Shown: positions 1-8,130 of the stretch, in pieces
Layout: each line of letters opens with the position of its first letter
How positions within the stretch are numbered: the first letter of the stretch is position 1
NCBI GenBank assembly: GCA_964606165.1
Contig: CAZSFQ010000003.1
Location: 62,001-126,000, forward strand
Length of the DNA stretch: 64,000 nucleotides
Reading direction: 5' to 3'
Source: UBA4923 sp964606165
GTDB taxonomy: Bacteria > Bacillota > Clostridia > Saccharofermentanales > DTU023
Position numbers and translations under genes: made by a program
The notes under the pieces: generated by a model
Told to the model about the DNA's origin: nothing
Databases searched by the model: none
Seen by the model: only the letters and a program-made list of their open reading frames with translations

Positions 1-436
1 CAGAATAAAGGCCCGGCTCCCTCTCGGTCAAAGTGTAGGTCGTGCCGGCAGTCGTATCCTTTGCCAGGGCTGTCGCGCCGCTATAGGGCTGCCCGTCCAA
101 GGCCAACTGAAAAGCTCTGGTTTCCCAGGGGAACCATAAGGCGGAGAGGGTCATATCCCCGTTGACCTTATTTGAAAAATCCCATCTGGTCTCCATATAA
201 TTCCGGATATAGGTCCAGTATCCAAAATAGAACTTCTCTTCTGCCAGCGGGACAGGGTCTTCAGGCTCTACGGCCGGCGTACCCTTCGGAATAGTCTGAT
301 CAACAGGAGCACCGGTTCCGTGACCTTTCATATCAAAGGACACGGTGACCGTTTCCCCGTCCGCCATGGCCAGAACCGGCACCAGTGCCATCACCAGGCA
401 GAGACTCAATAAAAGGCCAAAAATCCTTTTCTTCAT
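1..436 (-). CDS. Secreted Listeria-Bacteroides-repeat protein (partial, 5' end only)
   Basis: The frame is open from an ATG at 436 down to the window edge, giving about 145 N-terminal residues; the rest lies outside. Residues 1-25 form a classic signal peptide (MKK, hydrophobic core, A-x-A before ADGETVTV). The mature part begins with a Listeria-Bacteroides type beta repeat: VTVSFDMKGHGT, then FYFGYWT and an ending DMTLSALW. Such repeats (InlB B-repeat/Flg_new type) occur in secreted surface proteins of Gram-positive gut bacteria and act in adhesion or as spacers. The start is supported by AAGGGAGA about 11 bases upstream. Seen: signal peptide and repeat. Inferred: cell-surface location. The anchor and any catalytic domain cannot be seen. 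Confidence 0.8.
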   Translation of the reverse strand, partial: MKKRIFGLLLSLCLVMALVPVLAMADGETVTVSFDMKGHGTGAPVDQTIPKGTPAVEPEDPVPLAEEKFYFGYWTYIRNYMETRWDFSNKVNGDMTLSALWFPWETRAFQLALDGQPYSGATALAKDTTAGTTYTLTEREPGLYS

Positions 437-730
437 TTCTTCTCAATCTCCCTTAAACATTCACCCGTCTGTTTGGCTGTCCTTTGTCTGCACATAAGAC
501 ACAGAGCCGTCACGCAGGAGCATGGCGCTAACCGTTCCGAAGCTCCTTTCTCCGAAAAGTACTCTAATAAAAATACCTCTACCTATATAGGGACAAAATA
601 TTGCAAAACTACGCACCCCTAAAGCAAAAACAAATAAGCAGCCCATGATATAGTTGGCTACGGCCCTTATGGGCGCTATTTGCTGAGCTGCTCAAGGCGA
701 TAGCCGCGTTGATCTCTTTTCCATGGTCAT

Positions 731-759
731 CCCGGCTCAGGCTGGGAGGGTCTTTTTTT
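731..759 (+). terminator. Orphan intrinsic terminator
   Basis: A hairpin CCCGGC-TCAG-GCTGGG (one G-U pair) is followed by AGGG and then a run of seven T (752-758). It reads as a plus-strand terminator, but no plus-strand gene lies upstream of it in the window, so it may end a small RNA. Confidence 0.55.
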
Positions 760-760
760 A

Positions 761-784
761 TTGAGCCCAATATTGAGCCCAATA
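761..784. repeat. 12-bp exact tandem duplication
   Basis: TTGAGCCCAATA occurs twice back to back, directly after the T-run of the orphan terminator. It is a small tandem repeat of unknown role and may be a scar of past recombination. Confidence 0.7.
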
Positions 785-802
785 TTTATACATCTGGTCG
801 TA

Positions 803-848
803 TAAAAGAAAAAGAAAACCCCTGTAACGTCACTGTCGCAGGGGTTTT
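803..848 (-). terminator. Terminator of the tRNA-Asp/tRNA-Phe unit
   Basis: On the minus strand a perfect 10-bp stem AAAACCCCTG/CAGGGGTTTT (arms 839-848 and 815-824) is followed by CTTTTTCTTTT. It lies five bases beyond the CCA end of tRNA-Phe and would end the tRNA transcript. Confidence 0.85.
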
Positions 849-852
849 GGCT

Positions 853-928
<76 letters not shown>

Positions 929-960
929 TTAAGCGATTGCCGGCATGAAGCCGGCAAATG

Positions 961-1037
961 TGGCGACGCAGAAGGGGCTCGAACCCTCGACCTCCAGCGT
1001 GACAGGCTGGCATTCTAACCAACTGAACTACTGCGCC
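961..1037 (-). tRNA. tRNA-Asp (GTC)
   Basis: A 77-nt cloverleaf with encoded CCA at 961-963. The acceptor stem is GGCGCAG/CTGCGTC with one G-T pair, the anticodon loop is CTGTCAC (anticodon GTC) between CCAGC and GCTGG, and the T-loop is GTTCGAG. It is first in a two-tRNA unit driven by a strong promoter at 1064-1093. Confidence 0.97.
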
Positions 1038-1063
1038 CTATCGCTGTCTCAAGCGGCTGTGTA

Positions 1064-1093
1064 AGTCTATCAGATGGATCAAATGATTGTCAA
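1064..1093 (-). promoter_or_regulatory. Sigma-A promoter of the tRNA-Asp/Phe unit
   Basis: On the minus strand a perfect -35 TTGACA (1088-1093) is separated by 18 bases from -10 TAGACT (1064-1069). The start point would fall near 1057, about 20 bases before the mature tRNA-Asp 5' end. Confidence 0.75.
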
Positions 1094-1150
1094 CAAGATG
1101 AAAAACCAAGCCGAAAAGGCCGGTTGGGACTCAATTTCAGCCTTCAGGCC

Positions 1151-1438
1151 CTACTTCTTCCAGTCACCTTCTTCGGCAACCTTTGTGGGCAGCTCCGCTT
1201 TCATCGCGGGCGCAATGGGGAAATTGATCTTCTTTATGGGTGTACGGCCGAAGAGAAAATCAATGGATACCTGATAATAATCGGCAATTCTGTTCAGCAT
1301 GTAAAAATCCGGCTCGCGGTCGCCCCGCTCGTATTTCGAAATGGTTTGCCTGCTGACATTCAAATCAGCAGCGATATCCTCCTGGCGGAGCCGCATTTCC
1401 TTTCTCAATTCCCTGAGACGTTTGGCGAAAATTTGCAT
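1151..1438 (-). CDS. Small XRE-family HTH regulator
   Basis: A 95-residue DNA-binding protein. Residues 1-62 form a Cro/C1-type helix-turn-helix: FAKRLRELRKEMRLRQEDIA, then NVSRQTISKYERGDREPD as turn and recognition helix, ending SIDFLFGRTP. The tail of about 33 residues is rich in Lys and Pro with no domain I recognise. The start is uncertain: ATG at 1438 fits the family best but lacks a clear ribosome binding site; ATG at 1450 or TTG at 1492 in the same frame would add 4 or 18 residues. It lies between two tRNA units and stands alone; its target is unknown. This is an assignment of fold, not of function. Confidence 0.85.
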   Translation of the reverse strand: MQIFAKRLRELRKEMRLRQEDIAADLNVSRQTISKYERGDREPDFYMLNRIADYYQVSIDFLFGRTPIKKINFPIAPAMKAELPTKVAEEGDWKK

Positions 1439-1522
1439 TGGCCGTGGCATGACAACTGGATTATCTATCTTGGCGGCCCGGCTCACAAGCAAAAAAGCCT
1501 GTATGCGCCGAAATGGCGCGTT

Positions 1523-1550
1523 TTGCAGATACAGGTCAATGTGCTAGACT
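1523..1550 (+). promoter_or_regulatory. Probable promoter of tRNA-Val
   Basis: TTGCAG (1523-1528), a 16-base spacer, and an extended -10 TGC-TAGACT (TAGACT at 1545-1550) lie just upstream of tRNA-Val. The -35 spacing is one base short of ideal. Confidence 0.5.
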
Positions 1551-1567
1551 GTCAACGTTTAAGGCAT

Positions 1568-1643
1568 GGGAGCATAGCTCAGCAGGGAGAGCACTTGCCT
1601 TACAAGCAAGGGGTCATCGGTTCGAGCCCGGTTGCTCCCACCA
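1568..1643 (+). tRNA. tRNA-Val (TAC)
   Basis: A 76-nt cloverleaf with encoded CCA at 1641-1643. The acceptor stem is GGGAGCA/TGCTCCC, the anticodon loop is CTTACAA (anticodon TAC) between CTTGC and GCAAG, and the T-loop is GTTCGAG. It is a single-gene unit with its own promoter and terminator. Confidence 0.97.
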
Positions 1644-1686
1644 AAATAAACCGCTGGATTATTGATACCCCAGCGGTTTATTTTTT
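1644..1686 (+). terminator. Terminator of tRNA-Val
   Basis: AAATAAACCGCTGG pairs with CCAGCGGTTTATTT over 14 bp and the 3' arm runs into a T-stretch (1679-1686). It starts directly after the CCA end. Confidence 0.9.
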
Positions 1687-1712
1687 GAAGCATGGGACTG
1701 GTTCCCGCTTGA

Positions 1713-3458
1713 TCAGGGCTGAAAGCCGACCGGCTCCGTTCTTGTTTTCACGGCAAAAAGAGAAGACAAATCGATGGCGGCCGCCTCTGTCTGATTGAGC
1801 AGGCCGCCTCTTAACGCTTCGGTTGTCAATGGCAAAAACACGCTTTCACTGATGGCCCAGCTGATTAAATTTCCGGTGTTTGCCTTTAGATCCCCGGAGA
1901 GATAAGCATCCTCCACGGAGGCCATGATGGCGTAGCCCGCCTCCCCATCAAACTCCACGGCAATGCCGTTGGCTTGATGGCTGGTAAGACCCGGGATCTT
2001 CTCAAGCCTCGAGACCAAAGAGATGATTGATTCATCAGGACAGGATTCAGTATAGATGAGGGCATAGTCGCCTGATTCATATGCCTGCTTCCAGTCTGAC
2101 AGGCTTACGCCTTTTAATGCGATCGGGATGCCGAGCTCTCTTGCCGATTCCGCGAAAGCCTCGCAGCTCTCCTCTGCCTCAGCCTGCCCATCCGGAAAGA
2201 TCAGGCTGATGAGGGGAAGAGCTTGACCCTCTTTCATGAAGAAGACTCCGTGCTCCCGGATCAGGCCCGCCTCGCCTGCCAGGCGGCTGATGGTTCCTTC
2301 GTCCGCTTGCAGCAGCTGAGCCGCAACTTTGTCGCCATTAAGCTGTGAAATGGTTGAGGGGATGGTCTGGGCATGGGGCTGATCGGACACGAGGCTGAGC
2401 AGGCTGCGGAAGGACCGGTTGCCCAACAAGGCGCCGCTGGACGGGTTGACCGTGATCCCCGCCACCCTTTCCCCCCCAAGGATGACCAGGCTCCCGTCCC
2501 GCGTCCCTTCTGTTTCCAGGCCGCTGATCAGGCCGGACGAAACAGCGCCCAGCATCAGGCCGGCGTCATGGCCTAAAAAAGCCTGTTTCGCCAAATGGGC
2601 GTCGGCATATTTCAAGATCGAAAGATAAGCCGGCTGCCCCGAATCTTCGGCCGCGCCGGAAGACCGGACAAAAGACAGGGCAAATTCATCCTCCCCCCAC
2701 AAGGACCAAGGGCCTGAGCCGACCAAAGGCAGCTTCTGATCCGCCAACTGCTCTTCCGTTGCAGTGGCGGAAACGATGGCATTCCAGTGGTGTTCAGGCA
2801 GAATCAGCAGATGCGCGAGCGCCTCCATGCAACGCAGGCCTGCGTTGTCTTTTTCATCGCTCAGGTGAATGTCAAGAGAAAACTCGCCCGTGTCCATGTC
2901 CTTGACCAGGTCGTCCAGGACTTGACCGGCACTTGTCTCGAATTTTTGGTTTGCCTGGATTGAAAAAAGGATGTCCGCGCTTGTGAGTGGAAAGCCATCA
3001 TGCCATTGACCATCACCGGCCAGAAGGATGGAGAGGACACCTTCCTCGTATCTAACTGTTTCCGCCAGGACCGGCACATAGTCCATCCTGGCCGGGTCGT
3101 ACTGGATCAGGGTTTGATAGAGGGGCTGGTAATAACCCCGGGGATCAACCGGGAAGAGGCGGTCTCCGTCCCTGAAGGGATTGATATTCCAGGAATCCGG
3201 ATCCGCCAGGGCCACGGTCAGTCTTTCATCCGGGCTGCCGGGAAGCCCCCGGTCAAGATGAAGAGTGCTGCCTTCCGTTGGCCTGGTTATGGCTGCTGTC
3301 GTCACCGGCGTGGGAGGGTCTTTGTCAGGATCAGCCGGTGAATGGGGTGAACAGGCTGCAAGGAAAAAAAGCGCGGCAAGACCCGCGGCCAGCAGAAGAG
3401 GCCGCTTTTTTCTTTTTACTATCCCTGAAACGGTAGCTTGTGACAGTTCAAATGGCAA
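1713..3458 (-). CDS. Extracellular solute-binding lipoprotein, family 5 (peptide/nickel type)
   Basis: A 581-residue lipoprotein. After a basic start, a hydrophobic segment ends in lipobox LAAC with Cys36 as lipidation site; a Pro/Asp/Thr-rich linker follows. The body has the hallmarks of SBP_bac_5 proteins: WNINPF..., YYQPLYQTLIQYD, then GQWHDGFPLTSADILFSI, the conserved stretch around the lobe hinge. Family members bind oligopeptides, nickel chelates or sugars for ABC importers. TTG at 3458 is the probable start: GGAAG lies 7 bases upstream and no ATG/GTG occurs before the lipobox. No permease or ATPase gene is adjacent, so substrate and partners are unknown. The later part is less conserved than usual, which could mean a sensory or orphan role. 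Confidence 0.8.
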   Translation of the reverse strand: MPFELSQATVSGIVKRKKRPLLLAAGLAALFFLAACSPHSPADPDKDPPTPVTTAAITRPTEGSTLHLDRGLPGSPDERLTVALADPDSWNINPFRDGDRLFPVDPRGYYQPLYQTLIQYDPARMDYVPVLAETVRYEEGVLSILLAGDGQWHDGFPLTSADILFSIQANQKFETSAGQVLDDLVKDMDTGEFSLDIHLSDEKDNAGLRCMEALAHLLILPEHHWNAIVSATATEEQLADQKLPLVGSGPWSLWGEDEFALSFVRSSGAAEDSGQPAYLSILKYADAHLAKQAFLGHDAGLMLGAVSSGLISGLETEGTRDGSLVILGGERVAGITVNPSSGALLGNRSFRSLLSLVSDQPHAQTIPSTISQLNGDKVAAQLLQADEGTISRLAGEAGLIREHGVFFMKEGQALPLISLIFPDGQAEAEESCEAFAESARELGIPIALKGVSLSDWKQAYESGDYALIYTESCPDESIISLVSRLEKIPGLTSHQANGIAVEFDGEAGYAIMASVEDAYLSGDLKANTGNLISWAISESVFLPLTTEALRGGLLNQTEAAAIDLSSLFAVKTRTEPVGFQP

Positions 3459-3521
3459 GGTCCTGCTTCCTTTCCGCCAAATTCGTTGGACAACAGCCTC
3501 TGATTATTTTAACATGAGGCA

Positions 3522-4235
3522 ATGACCGACAGTTCCAAAATGATCCGGTCTTTCATGGGCCGTCTCTTTCGCTTCCTTCTTGCGGGCCTGGCTTTCTTTC
3601 TGGGGATCACGCTCGCGGCTGCCTCTGCCGTTCTTTTCATTTACAGCTCGATTGCCATTCGGGGCAATGGCATGATTAAAACCATGGAGCAACTGCAGTC
3701 ACCGGTCGACTGCATCATCGTCCCGGGGGCCTCGGTCATTGCCAACAGGCGGCCTTCCCCCATGCTGCAGGACCGGCTCGACGGCGCGGTCGAGCTTTAC
3801 CGGGCAGGCTTTTCCGACCGCATCCTGGTCTCGGGCGATCACCGTGAGGACAACTACAACGAGCCGCTGGTCATGTGCCGCTATCTGCTCGAGCAGGGGA
3901 TCCCCGACGAGGCGATTCTAATGGACCATTACGGCCTTGACACTTACGACACCCTGTATCGGGCCAGGCATGTATTCCAGATCAATACGGCCATCATCTC
4001 GACCCAGCGCTTCCACCTTCAGCGTGCTCTTTTTCTGGCGGAGAAGTCAGGGATTTCAGCATCAGGCTACGCGACCGATCCGCGGTTTTATTCTTCGCAT
4101 CTCTACATGCTCCTGCGGGAAACCGGCGCCCGCCTGAAAGCAGTCTATGAAGTGCGTACCGGCGCGCTTCCCGCATATTCCAGCCCTTCTTTCCCCTTCG
4201 GGGGTGACGGGCGGCTGACCCGCGATCCCTTTTGA
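3522..4235 (+). CDS. SanA/YdcF-like DUF218 membrane-anchored protein
   Basis: A 237-residue protein with one N-terminal membrane helix (about residues 16-42) followed by a DUF218 domain: DCIIVPGASV (63-72), RPSPMLQDRLDGAVELYRAG, ILVSGDHREDNYNEP, then IISTQRFHLQRALFLAEKSG. This is the pattern of E. coli SanA (vancomycin-permeability protein) and relatives such as ElyC, tied to envelope integrity; the biochemical activity is not established. The Asp/His/Glu-rich loop after SGD is the likely active site. It ends ten bases before the convergent neighbour. ATG at 3522 has only a weak, close GAGG; ATG at 3540 is an alternative. Confidence 0.85.
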   Translation: MTDSSKMIRSFMGRLFRFLLAGLAFFLGITLAAASAVLFIYSSIAIRGNGMIKTMEQLQSPVDCIIVPGASVIANRRPSPMLQDRLDGAVELYRAGFSDRILVSGDHREDNYNEPLVMCRYLLEQGIPDEAILMDHYGLDTYDTLYRARHVFQINTAIISTQRFHLQRALFLAEKSGISASGYATDPRFYSSHLYMLLRETGARLKAVYEVRTGALPAYSSPSFPFGGDGRLTRDPF

Positions 4236-4245
4236 TGAATTGAAG

Positions 4246-5310
4246 CTAGGAACCTAGATTTTTGACGACACGCACGGCGCGCACATTGGCCGCGAGCACA
4301 TTGATGGCGGTGTATTGCTCAACACCTGAGCTGACGGCTGCCTGAACGTCTGCCAGAACAGCCTGGGCGCTTGACCCGTAATAGATGGAAAGATCAAGAT
4401 CCAGGATGATGCCGTAGGGTTCCTTGTGGACTTTCTGGCGGACCACCTTTTCAACCCCGTCCACTTCAACAGCAAGCAGCCCTACCAGATCTTTCATGGC
4501 TTGATCCGACATGGCATAACTTCCCAATGTCGAAAAGGTGGGGCGGACAACTGTCCGGTCCTGGTCGGGGATGCCTGGGCTTCCCGGCTGCCCGAATACA
4601 CCAAACTCGAATTTTTGCCAGAACTTGGCCAGGGGTTCGGCCAGGTAGCCGGAAAACTCATGCTTGATCTCCATACTGGGCACGGGAATGGTATGCTTGC
4701 CTTCACTCAGACGTGTCTGGCGCGCCAGATTGCGCTCCTCCTCAGAGGAGACATCCTCAATCCTGATTTTAATGGAGGGTTGATTCAACCACAGGTTGTC
4801 ACAGATACGCGCCAGCATGGCGTCGGAAGTTCCCAGTATCATGAGGGCGCTGGGCAGGTGCTCTATCAGGGCGCGTCGCATATTCTCCGCCCTTACCGGA
4901 TCAAGAAACATGGCCTGTCTGACTGAATCCATCTTGGTTTCCGCGCGCTTGGCCGATGAGCCTGTAATGATGGCGCTGCCGCGGATCAGGAGGCCGTCAT
5001 CGATCATGTACTCAATATTGTATTCGCGGGCAACCCGGATTGCCCGTGTAGACTTGCCGCTGCCGCTGGAACCGATGAAAGAGACGACCGCGATCTGTGA
5101 AAGCAGCTGACGGATTTCCTTTTGCGTCTGCTCCTCATAAGCTTCAGCGCGCTCATTCATCTGCGCGATCACCGCGTCAGCCAGCCGTCCGAACTGGTTA
5201 AAGAGTGAATCGGCTTGCGGCCGTTCCGGCAGATCAGCCGGCGCTGGGTCTGCAGGCCCGTCTATGGGTTGAGTGCTGGCCTTTTTGCGCCTGAACCATC
5301 CGTTTGCCAT
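4246..5310 (-). CDS. P-loop ATPase with C-terminal Asp23/Gls24-like region
   Basis: A 354-residue protein. A Pro-rich N-terminus and a short predicted coiled coil (about 45-72, AQMNERAEAYEEQTQKEI) precede a Walker A loop FIGSSGSGKST (78-88). A later Ser/Arg/Glu-rich segment ends before residue 250. The last ~100 residues (MSDQAMKDLVGLLAVEVDGVEKVV... then GIILDLDLSIYYG and AVSSGVEQYTAINVLAANV) match the Asp23/Gls24 alkaline-shock layout. I infer a soluble nucleotide-binding protein tied to envelope stress or membrane-surface assembly; no substrate is known. It starts 9 bases after yebC, probably in the same transcript. The fusion of the two domains is unusual compared with stand-alone Asp23 proteins. 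Confidence 0.75.
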   Translation of the reverse strand: MANGWFRRKKASTQPIDGPADPAPADLPERPQADSLFNQFGRLADAVIAQMNERAEAYEEQTQKEIRQLLSQIAVVSFIGSSGSGKSTRAIRVAREYNIEYMIDDGLLIRGSAIITGSSAKRAETKMDSVRQAMFLDPVRAENMRRALIEHLPSALMILGTSDAMLARICDNLWLNQPSIKIRIEDVSSEEERNLARQTRLSEGKHTIPVPSMEIKHEFSGYLAEPLAKFWQKFEFGVFGQPGSPGIPDQDRTVVRPTFSTLGSYAMSDQAMKDLVGLLAVEVDGVEKVVRQKVHKEPYGIILDLDLSIYYGSSAQAVLADVQAAVSSGVEQYTAINVLAANVRAVRVVKNLGS

Positions 5311-5319
5311 CTCTTGCGC

Positions 5320-6051
5320 CTAATCCTCCTGGCCCCAATTGTGGTAGACATCCTGAACATCGTCGTCGTCCTCGAGCCGGTCGATCAACTTTTCCATATT
5401 GTCGATTTCCTCTTCCGAGGAAAGGGTTACCCAGTTAAGGGGCACCGGTCCCAAGCGCTGATCGATCATCTCGTAGCTTTGAGCGAGACGGTCACGGATG
5501 GGGCTATACAGGTCAGGTGAGGTTGTGATTTCGATCATATGCTCATCATCGAGATCGACGTCTTCCGCGCCGGCTTCGAGCGCCTCCATGAAGACAGCGT
5601 CCACGTCAAGGGTATCGGTGCGCTCAAGGACCAGGATGCCCTTGCGGTCAAACTGAAAGGAAACGCAGCCGTCCGTTCCCAGATTACCGCCGTACTTGCT
5701 GAAGATGTGGCGAATCTCACCGGCTGTCCTGTTCCGGTTGTCGGTAAGGGCGCGCACCATGACGGCTACACCACCGGGGCCGTAACCCTCATAATAGATC
5801 TCTTCAAAGCTCTGGCCGCCAGCTTCTCCCGCCGCCCGTTCAATCGATCTCTTAATATTGTCGTTGGGCATATTATAGGATTTCGCTTTCGCGATGGCGT
5901 CGCGTAAGGCAGAGTTGGAGGCGGGATCCGGTCCCCCGGTCCGGACCGCTTGTTGGAGTTCACGGCCGAGCTTGGAAAAAATCTTGCCCCGCTTATCGTC
6001 AACTGCCTCTTTGCGGCGTTTTATGTTGCTCCATTTTGAATGTCCCGCCAT
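5320..6051 (-). CDS. YebC/PmpR-family regulatory protein
   Basis: A 243-residue cytosolic protein beginning MAGHSKWSNIKRRKEAVDDK, the signature N-terminus of YebC. Other family marks are PNDNIKRSIERA, YEGYGPGGVAVMVRALTDN, NRTAGEIRHIFSKYGGNLG and a C-terminal half ending in acidic residues. Family members have been described as DNA-binding regulators and, more recently, as factors aiding translation of proline stretches; which applies here is not visible. The start is fixed by GGAGG six bases before ATG 6051, although the frame stays open further upstream. The length is typical. Confidence 0.95.
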   Translation of the reverse strand: MAGHSKWSNIKRRKEAVDDKRGKIFSKLGRELQQAVRTGGPDPASNSALRDAIAKAKSYNMPNDNIKRSIERAAGEAGGQSFEEIYYEGYGPGGVAVMVRALTDNRNRTAGEIRHIFSKYGGNLGTDGCVSFQFDRKGILVLERTDTLDVDAVFMEALEAGAEDVDLDDEHMIEITTSPDLYSPIRDRLAQSYEMIDQRLGPVPLNWVTLSSEEEIDNMEKLIDRLEDDDDVQDVYHNWGQED

Positions 6052-6150
6052 GGTTTGCCTCCGGAAATAGAAAACTGCAAAAACTGTCAGTCGGAGCTGG
6101 GTCACCACCTCCCCTGACTCCATTATACATATGGATGGGGTGGACTTTCC

Positions 6151-6783
6151 CTAAAAAGAATCCTCAATCCAGCTTTCGCCGCATGGCTCAAGTATCGCGG
6201 CACCGGCAGAAAGATTCATGACAAGCGCCCGGAGTTCATCCGTCTGACCCGCCCTGGCACCGACCCTTTGCCGGACGCTTACGCCGTATTCGGGTATCTC
6301 CTGGAAAAAACCCGCTGAACCGAGCCGGTTCTCCAGTAAATGGAAGACCGCGTAATCCGTTTCCAGCATGAATAGCTCACAGCGGACAAAAGAGACCGGT
6401 CCCGCTTTGGAAAGAGCGCCCCGGGCAGCTTTGGCGTAGGCCCGTGACAGTCCGCCGGTGCCAAGAAGAATCCCTCCGAAATAACGCACCACCACGATGG
6501 CCCCCCGGTCAATCTTTTCAGCCAGCAGGGCGTCAAGCAGCTGCCTGCCGCCTGTTCCATGCGGTTCTCCGTCATCGGAAAACCGCTGCAGGAGTGATGG
6601 AGAGTCGATCCGCCAGGCGTACACGTAGTGGCGGGCCTCGGGATATCGTTGGCGCGCCTTGTTTTGCAGTTCAAGCGCGTCCTCTTCACTTGTGAGGGGC
6701 CGGCAAATCCCTATGAAACGGGAGCCGCGTTCAGTCAGCTCGAACAAACCCTCGCGGCGTACTGTCCGGTAATGATCAGTCAT
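6151..6783 (-). CDS. YigZ/IMPACT family protein
   Basis: A 210-residue protein with the IMPACT-like N-terminal domain: SRFIGICRPLTSEEDALEL, ARHYVYAWRI, then FSDDGEPHGTGGRQLLDAL and VVVRYFGGILLGTGGLSRAY, all hallmark segments of YigZ. A ferredoxin-like C-terminal domain of ~70 residues follows. The eukaryotic relative IMPACT regulates GCN2; the bacterial role is unknown, with nucleic-acid or ribosome binding suggested. ATG at 6783 overlaps the serS stop by eight bases (ATGACTGA), indicating translational coupling with serS. Confidence 0.93.
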   Translation of the reverse strand: MTDHYRTVRREGLFELTERGSRFIGICRPLTSEEDALELQNKARQRYPEARHYVYAWRIDSPSLLQRFSDDGEPHGTGGRQLLDALLAEKIDRGAIVVVRYFGGILLGTGGLSRAYAKAARGALSKAGPVSFVRCELFMLETDYAVFHLLENRLGSAGFFQEIPEYGVSVRQRVGARAGQTDELRALVMNLSAGAAILEPCGESWIEDSF

Positions 6784-8071
6784 GGCCCGGCTTGACCGGG
6801 TGGATGACCTCAATGCCGTGCATCCAGGGTGCCAGCACTTCGGGAACCCGGATGGAACCGTCAGCCAGCTGGCACTGCTCGACGATGGCGGGAATGACGC
6901 GGGATGTCGCCAGGCCCGAACCATTTAACGTATGACAGAACTCAGTCTTGCCTGTGTCGGACTGTCTGTAGCGGATATTGCCCCGCCTTGCCTGGTAGGC
7001 CCCGGCAGTCGAAACCGAACTCACCTCTTTATAGATCTGCATGCTGGGGATCCAGATCTCGATGTCGAAGGTTTTCTTCATGCCCGCGCTGCAATCGCCT
7101 GCGGCCAGGCGGCTGATGCGGTGAACCAGGCCCAGGCCTTCGACAAGTCCCGATGCCTTACCCACCAGCTCCTCAAAAGCATCTTCCGAGTCCTGGGGCC
7201 GGGTATACTGGAACATCTCTACCTTGTTGAACTGATGACCCCTTATCATGCCGCGTTCATCCGCCCGGTAGGAACCCGCCTCACGCCGGTAACAGGGCGT
7301 AAAGGCAAAGTATTTTTTGGGCAAATCCGCTTCTTTTAGAATTTCATCCACATGGACATTGGTCAGGGCTGTCTCTGCCGTCGGCAGGATAAATTGAAAC
7401 TTGTCCCCACCTCCCCGAAGCTGGAAAACGTCTTCTTCAAATTTGGGGAACTGGCCGCCGACATAGCCGCATTCGTAATTCAAAATGTGGGGCGGCAGCA
7501 TCATTTCGTAGCCATCTTTCAGGTGTTCACTGATGAAATAATTAAGCAGGGCCCATTCAAGTATGGCGCCCGGACCCCGGTATATCCAAAAACCGCTTCC
7601 GGAGAGCTTCGCCCCCCGTTCATAATCGACCATGCCGCACGACTCAACCAGGTCGACGTGGTTCTTCCTGGCCGCTTCAACCGGCATGGGCTCTCCCCAA
7701 ACGGAAACCACCTCATTGTTTTCCTTGCCCCCCTCCGGGATGTCATCGGCGGGAATGTTGGGCAGGGCGGCAAGAAAACCCTGTTGTTCGGCATTCATCT
7801 CCTTGATCCGGTTGTCATTGTCGCGGATTTTTTCGCTCAGCTGCCTCAATTGTTCGGTCAGGGCTGTGACATCGCCTTTTTGCTTCTTGATCAGGGGTAT
7901 TTCTGCTGACTTCTGATTACGCTCAGCTTTCAGTTCTTCCGTTTCGTGCATCAATGAGCGGCGATCGGCGTCAGACGCCAAAAATTCGGTGAAGTCGATG
8001 ACGAAACCGCGCCGCGCCAGCTTGGCTGCCACTTCCTGCGGTTTGTTTCGGATGTAGACTAAATCCAGCAT
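6776..8071 (-). CDS. serS: Seryl-tRNA synthetase
   Basis: A 431-residue class II aminoacyl-tRNA synthetase that charges serine onto tRNA-Ser, and onto tRNA-Sec in selenoprotein-making cells such as this one. The N-terminal ~110 residues form the long antiparallel coiled coil that grips tRNA (ETEELKAERNQKSAEIPLIK... through KIRDNDNRIKEMNAEQQ). Motif 2 is seen as FTPCYRREAGSYRADERGM followed by IRGHQFNKVEMF, and motif 3 as NGSGLATSRVIPAIVEQCQ. Length is normal. GGGAGG lies six bases before ATG. A small hairpin just upstream ends in that ribosome binding site. No T-box leader was seen. Confidence 0.98.
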   Translation of the reverse strand: MLDLVYIRNKPQEVAAKLARRGFVIDFTEFLASDADRRSLMHETEELKAERNQKSAEIPLIKKQKGDVTALTEQLRQLSEKIRDNDNRIKEMNAEQQGFLAALPNIPADDIPEGGKENNEVVSVWGEPMPVEAARKNHVDLVESCGMVDYERGAKLSGSGFWIYRGPGAILEWALLNYFISEHLKDGYEMMLPPHILNYECGYVGGQFPKFEEDVFQLRGGGDKFQFILPTAETALTNVHVDEILKEADLPKKYFAFTPCYRREAGSYRADERGMIRGHQFNKVEMFQYTRPQDSEDAFEELVGKASGLVEGLGLVHRISRLAAGDCSAGMKKTFDIEIWIPSMQIYKEVSSVSTAGAYQARRGNIRYRQSDTGKTEFCHTLNGSGLATSRVIPAIVEQCQLADGSIRVPEVLAPWMHGIEVIHPVKPGHD

Positions 8072-8130
8072 GTGTTCCTCCCGGCAGTTGATATGCCGGT
8101 CTATTCTATCACAGCGGACTTATAACAGGC

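Larger units (their letters stand above)
437..852. other. Gene-poor stretch with orphan terminator and tandem repeat
   Basis: No convincing gene is seen in these 416 bases. A 61-codon minus-strand frame at 461-646 has an unusual composition and no recognisable domain, and is not called. The stretch holds a plus-strand intrinsic terminator (731-759), an exact 12-bp tandem repeat (761-784) and the terminator of the tRNA-Asp/Phe unit (803-848). A short plus-strand RNA ending at 759 is possible, but no clear promoter for it was found. Confidence 0.5.

Noticed and set aside
461..646. 61-codon minus-strand frame in the gene-poor stretch
   Set aside because: No ribosome site, no domain and odd composition; too weak to call.
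8072..8130. T-box leader before serS
   Set aside because: The gap is only 59 bases, too short for a T-box, and lacks its conserved box.
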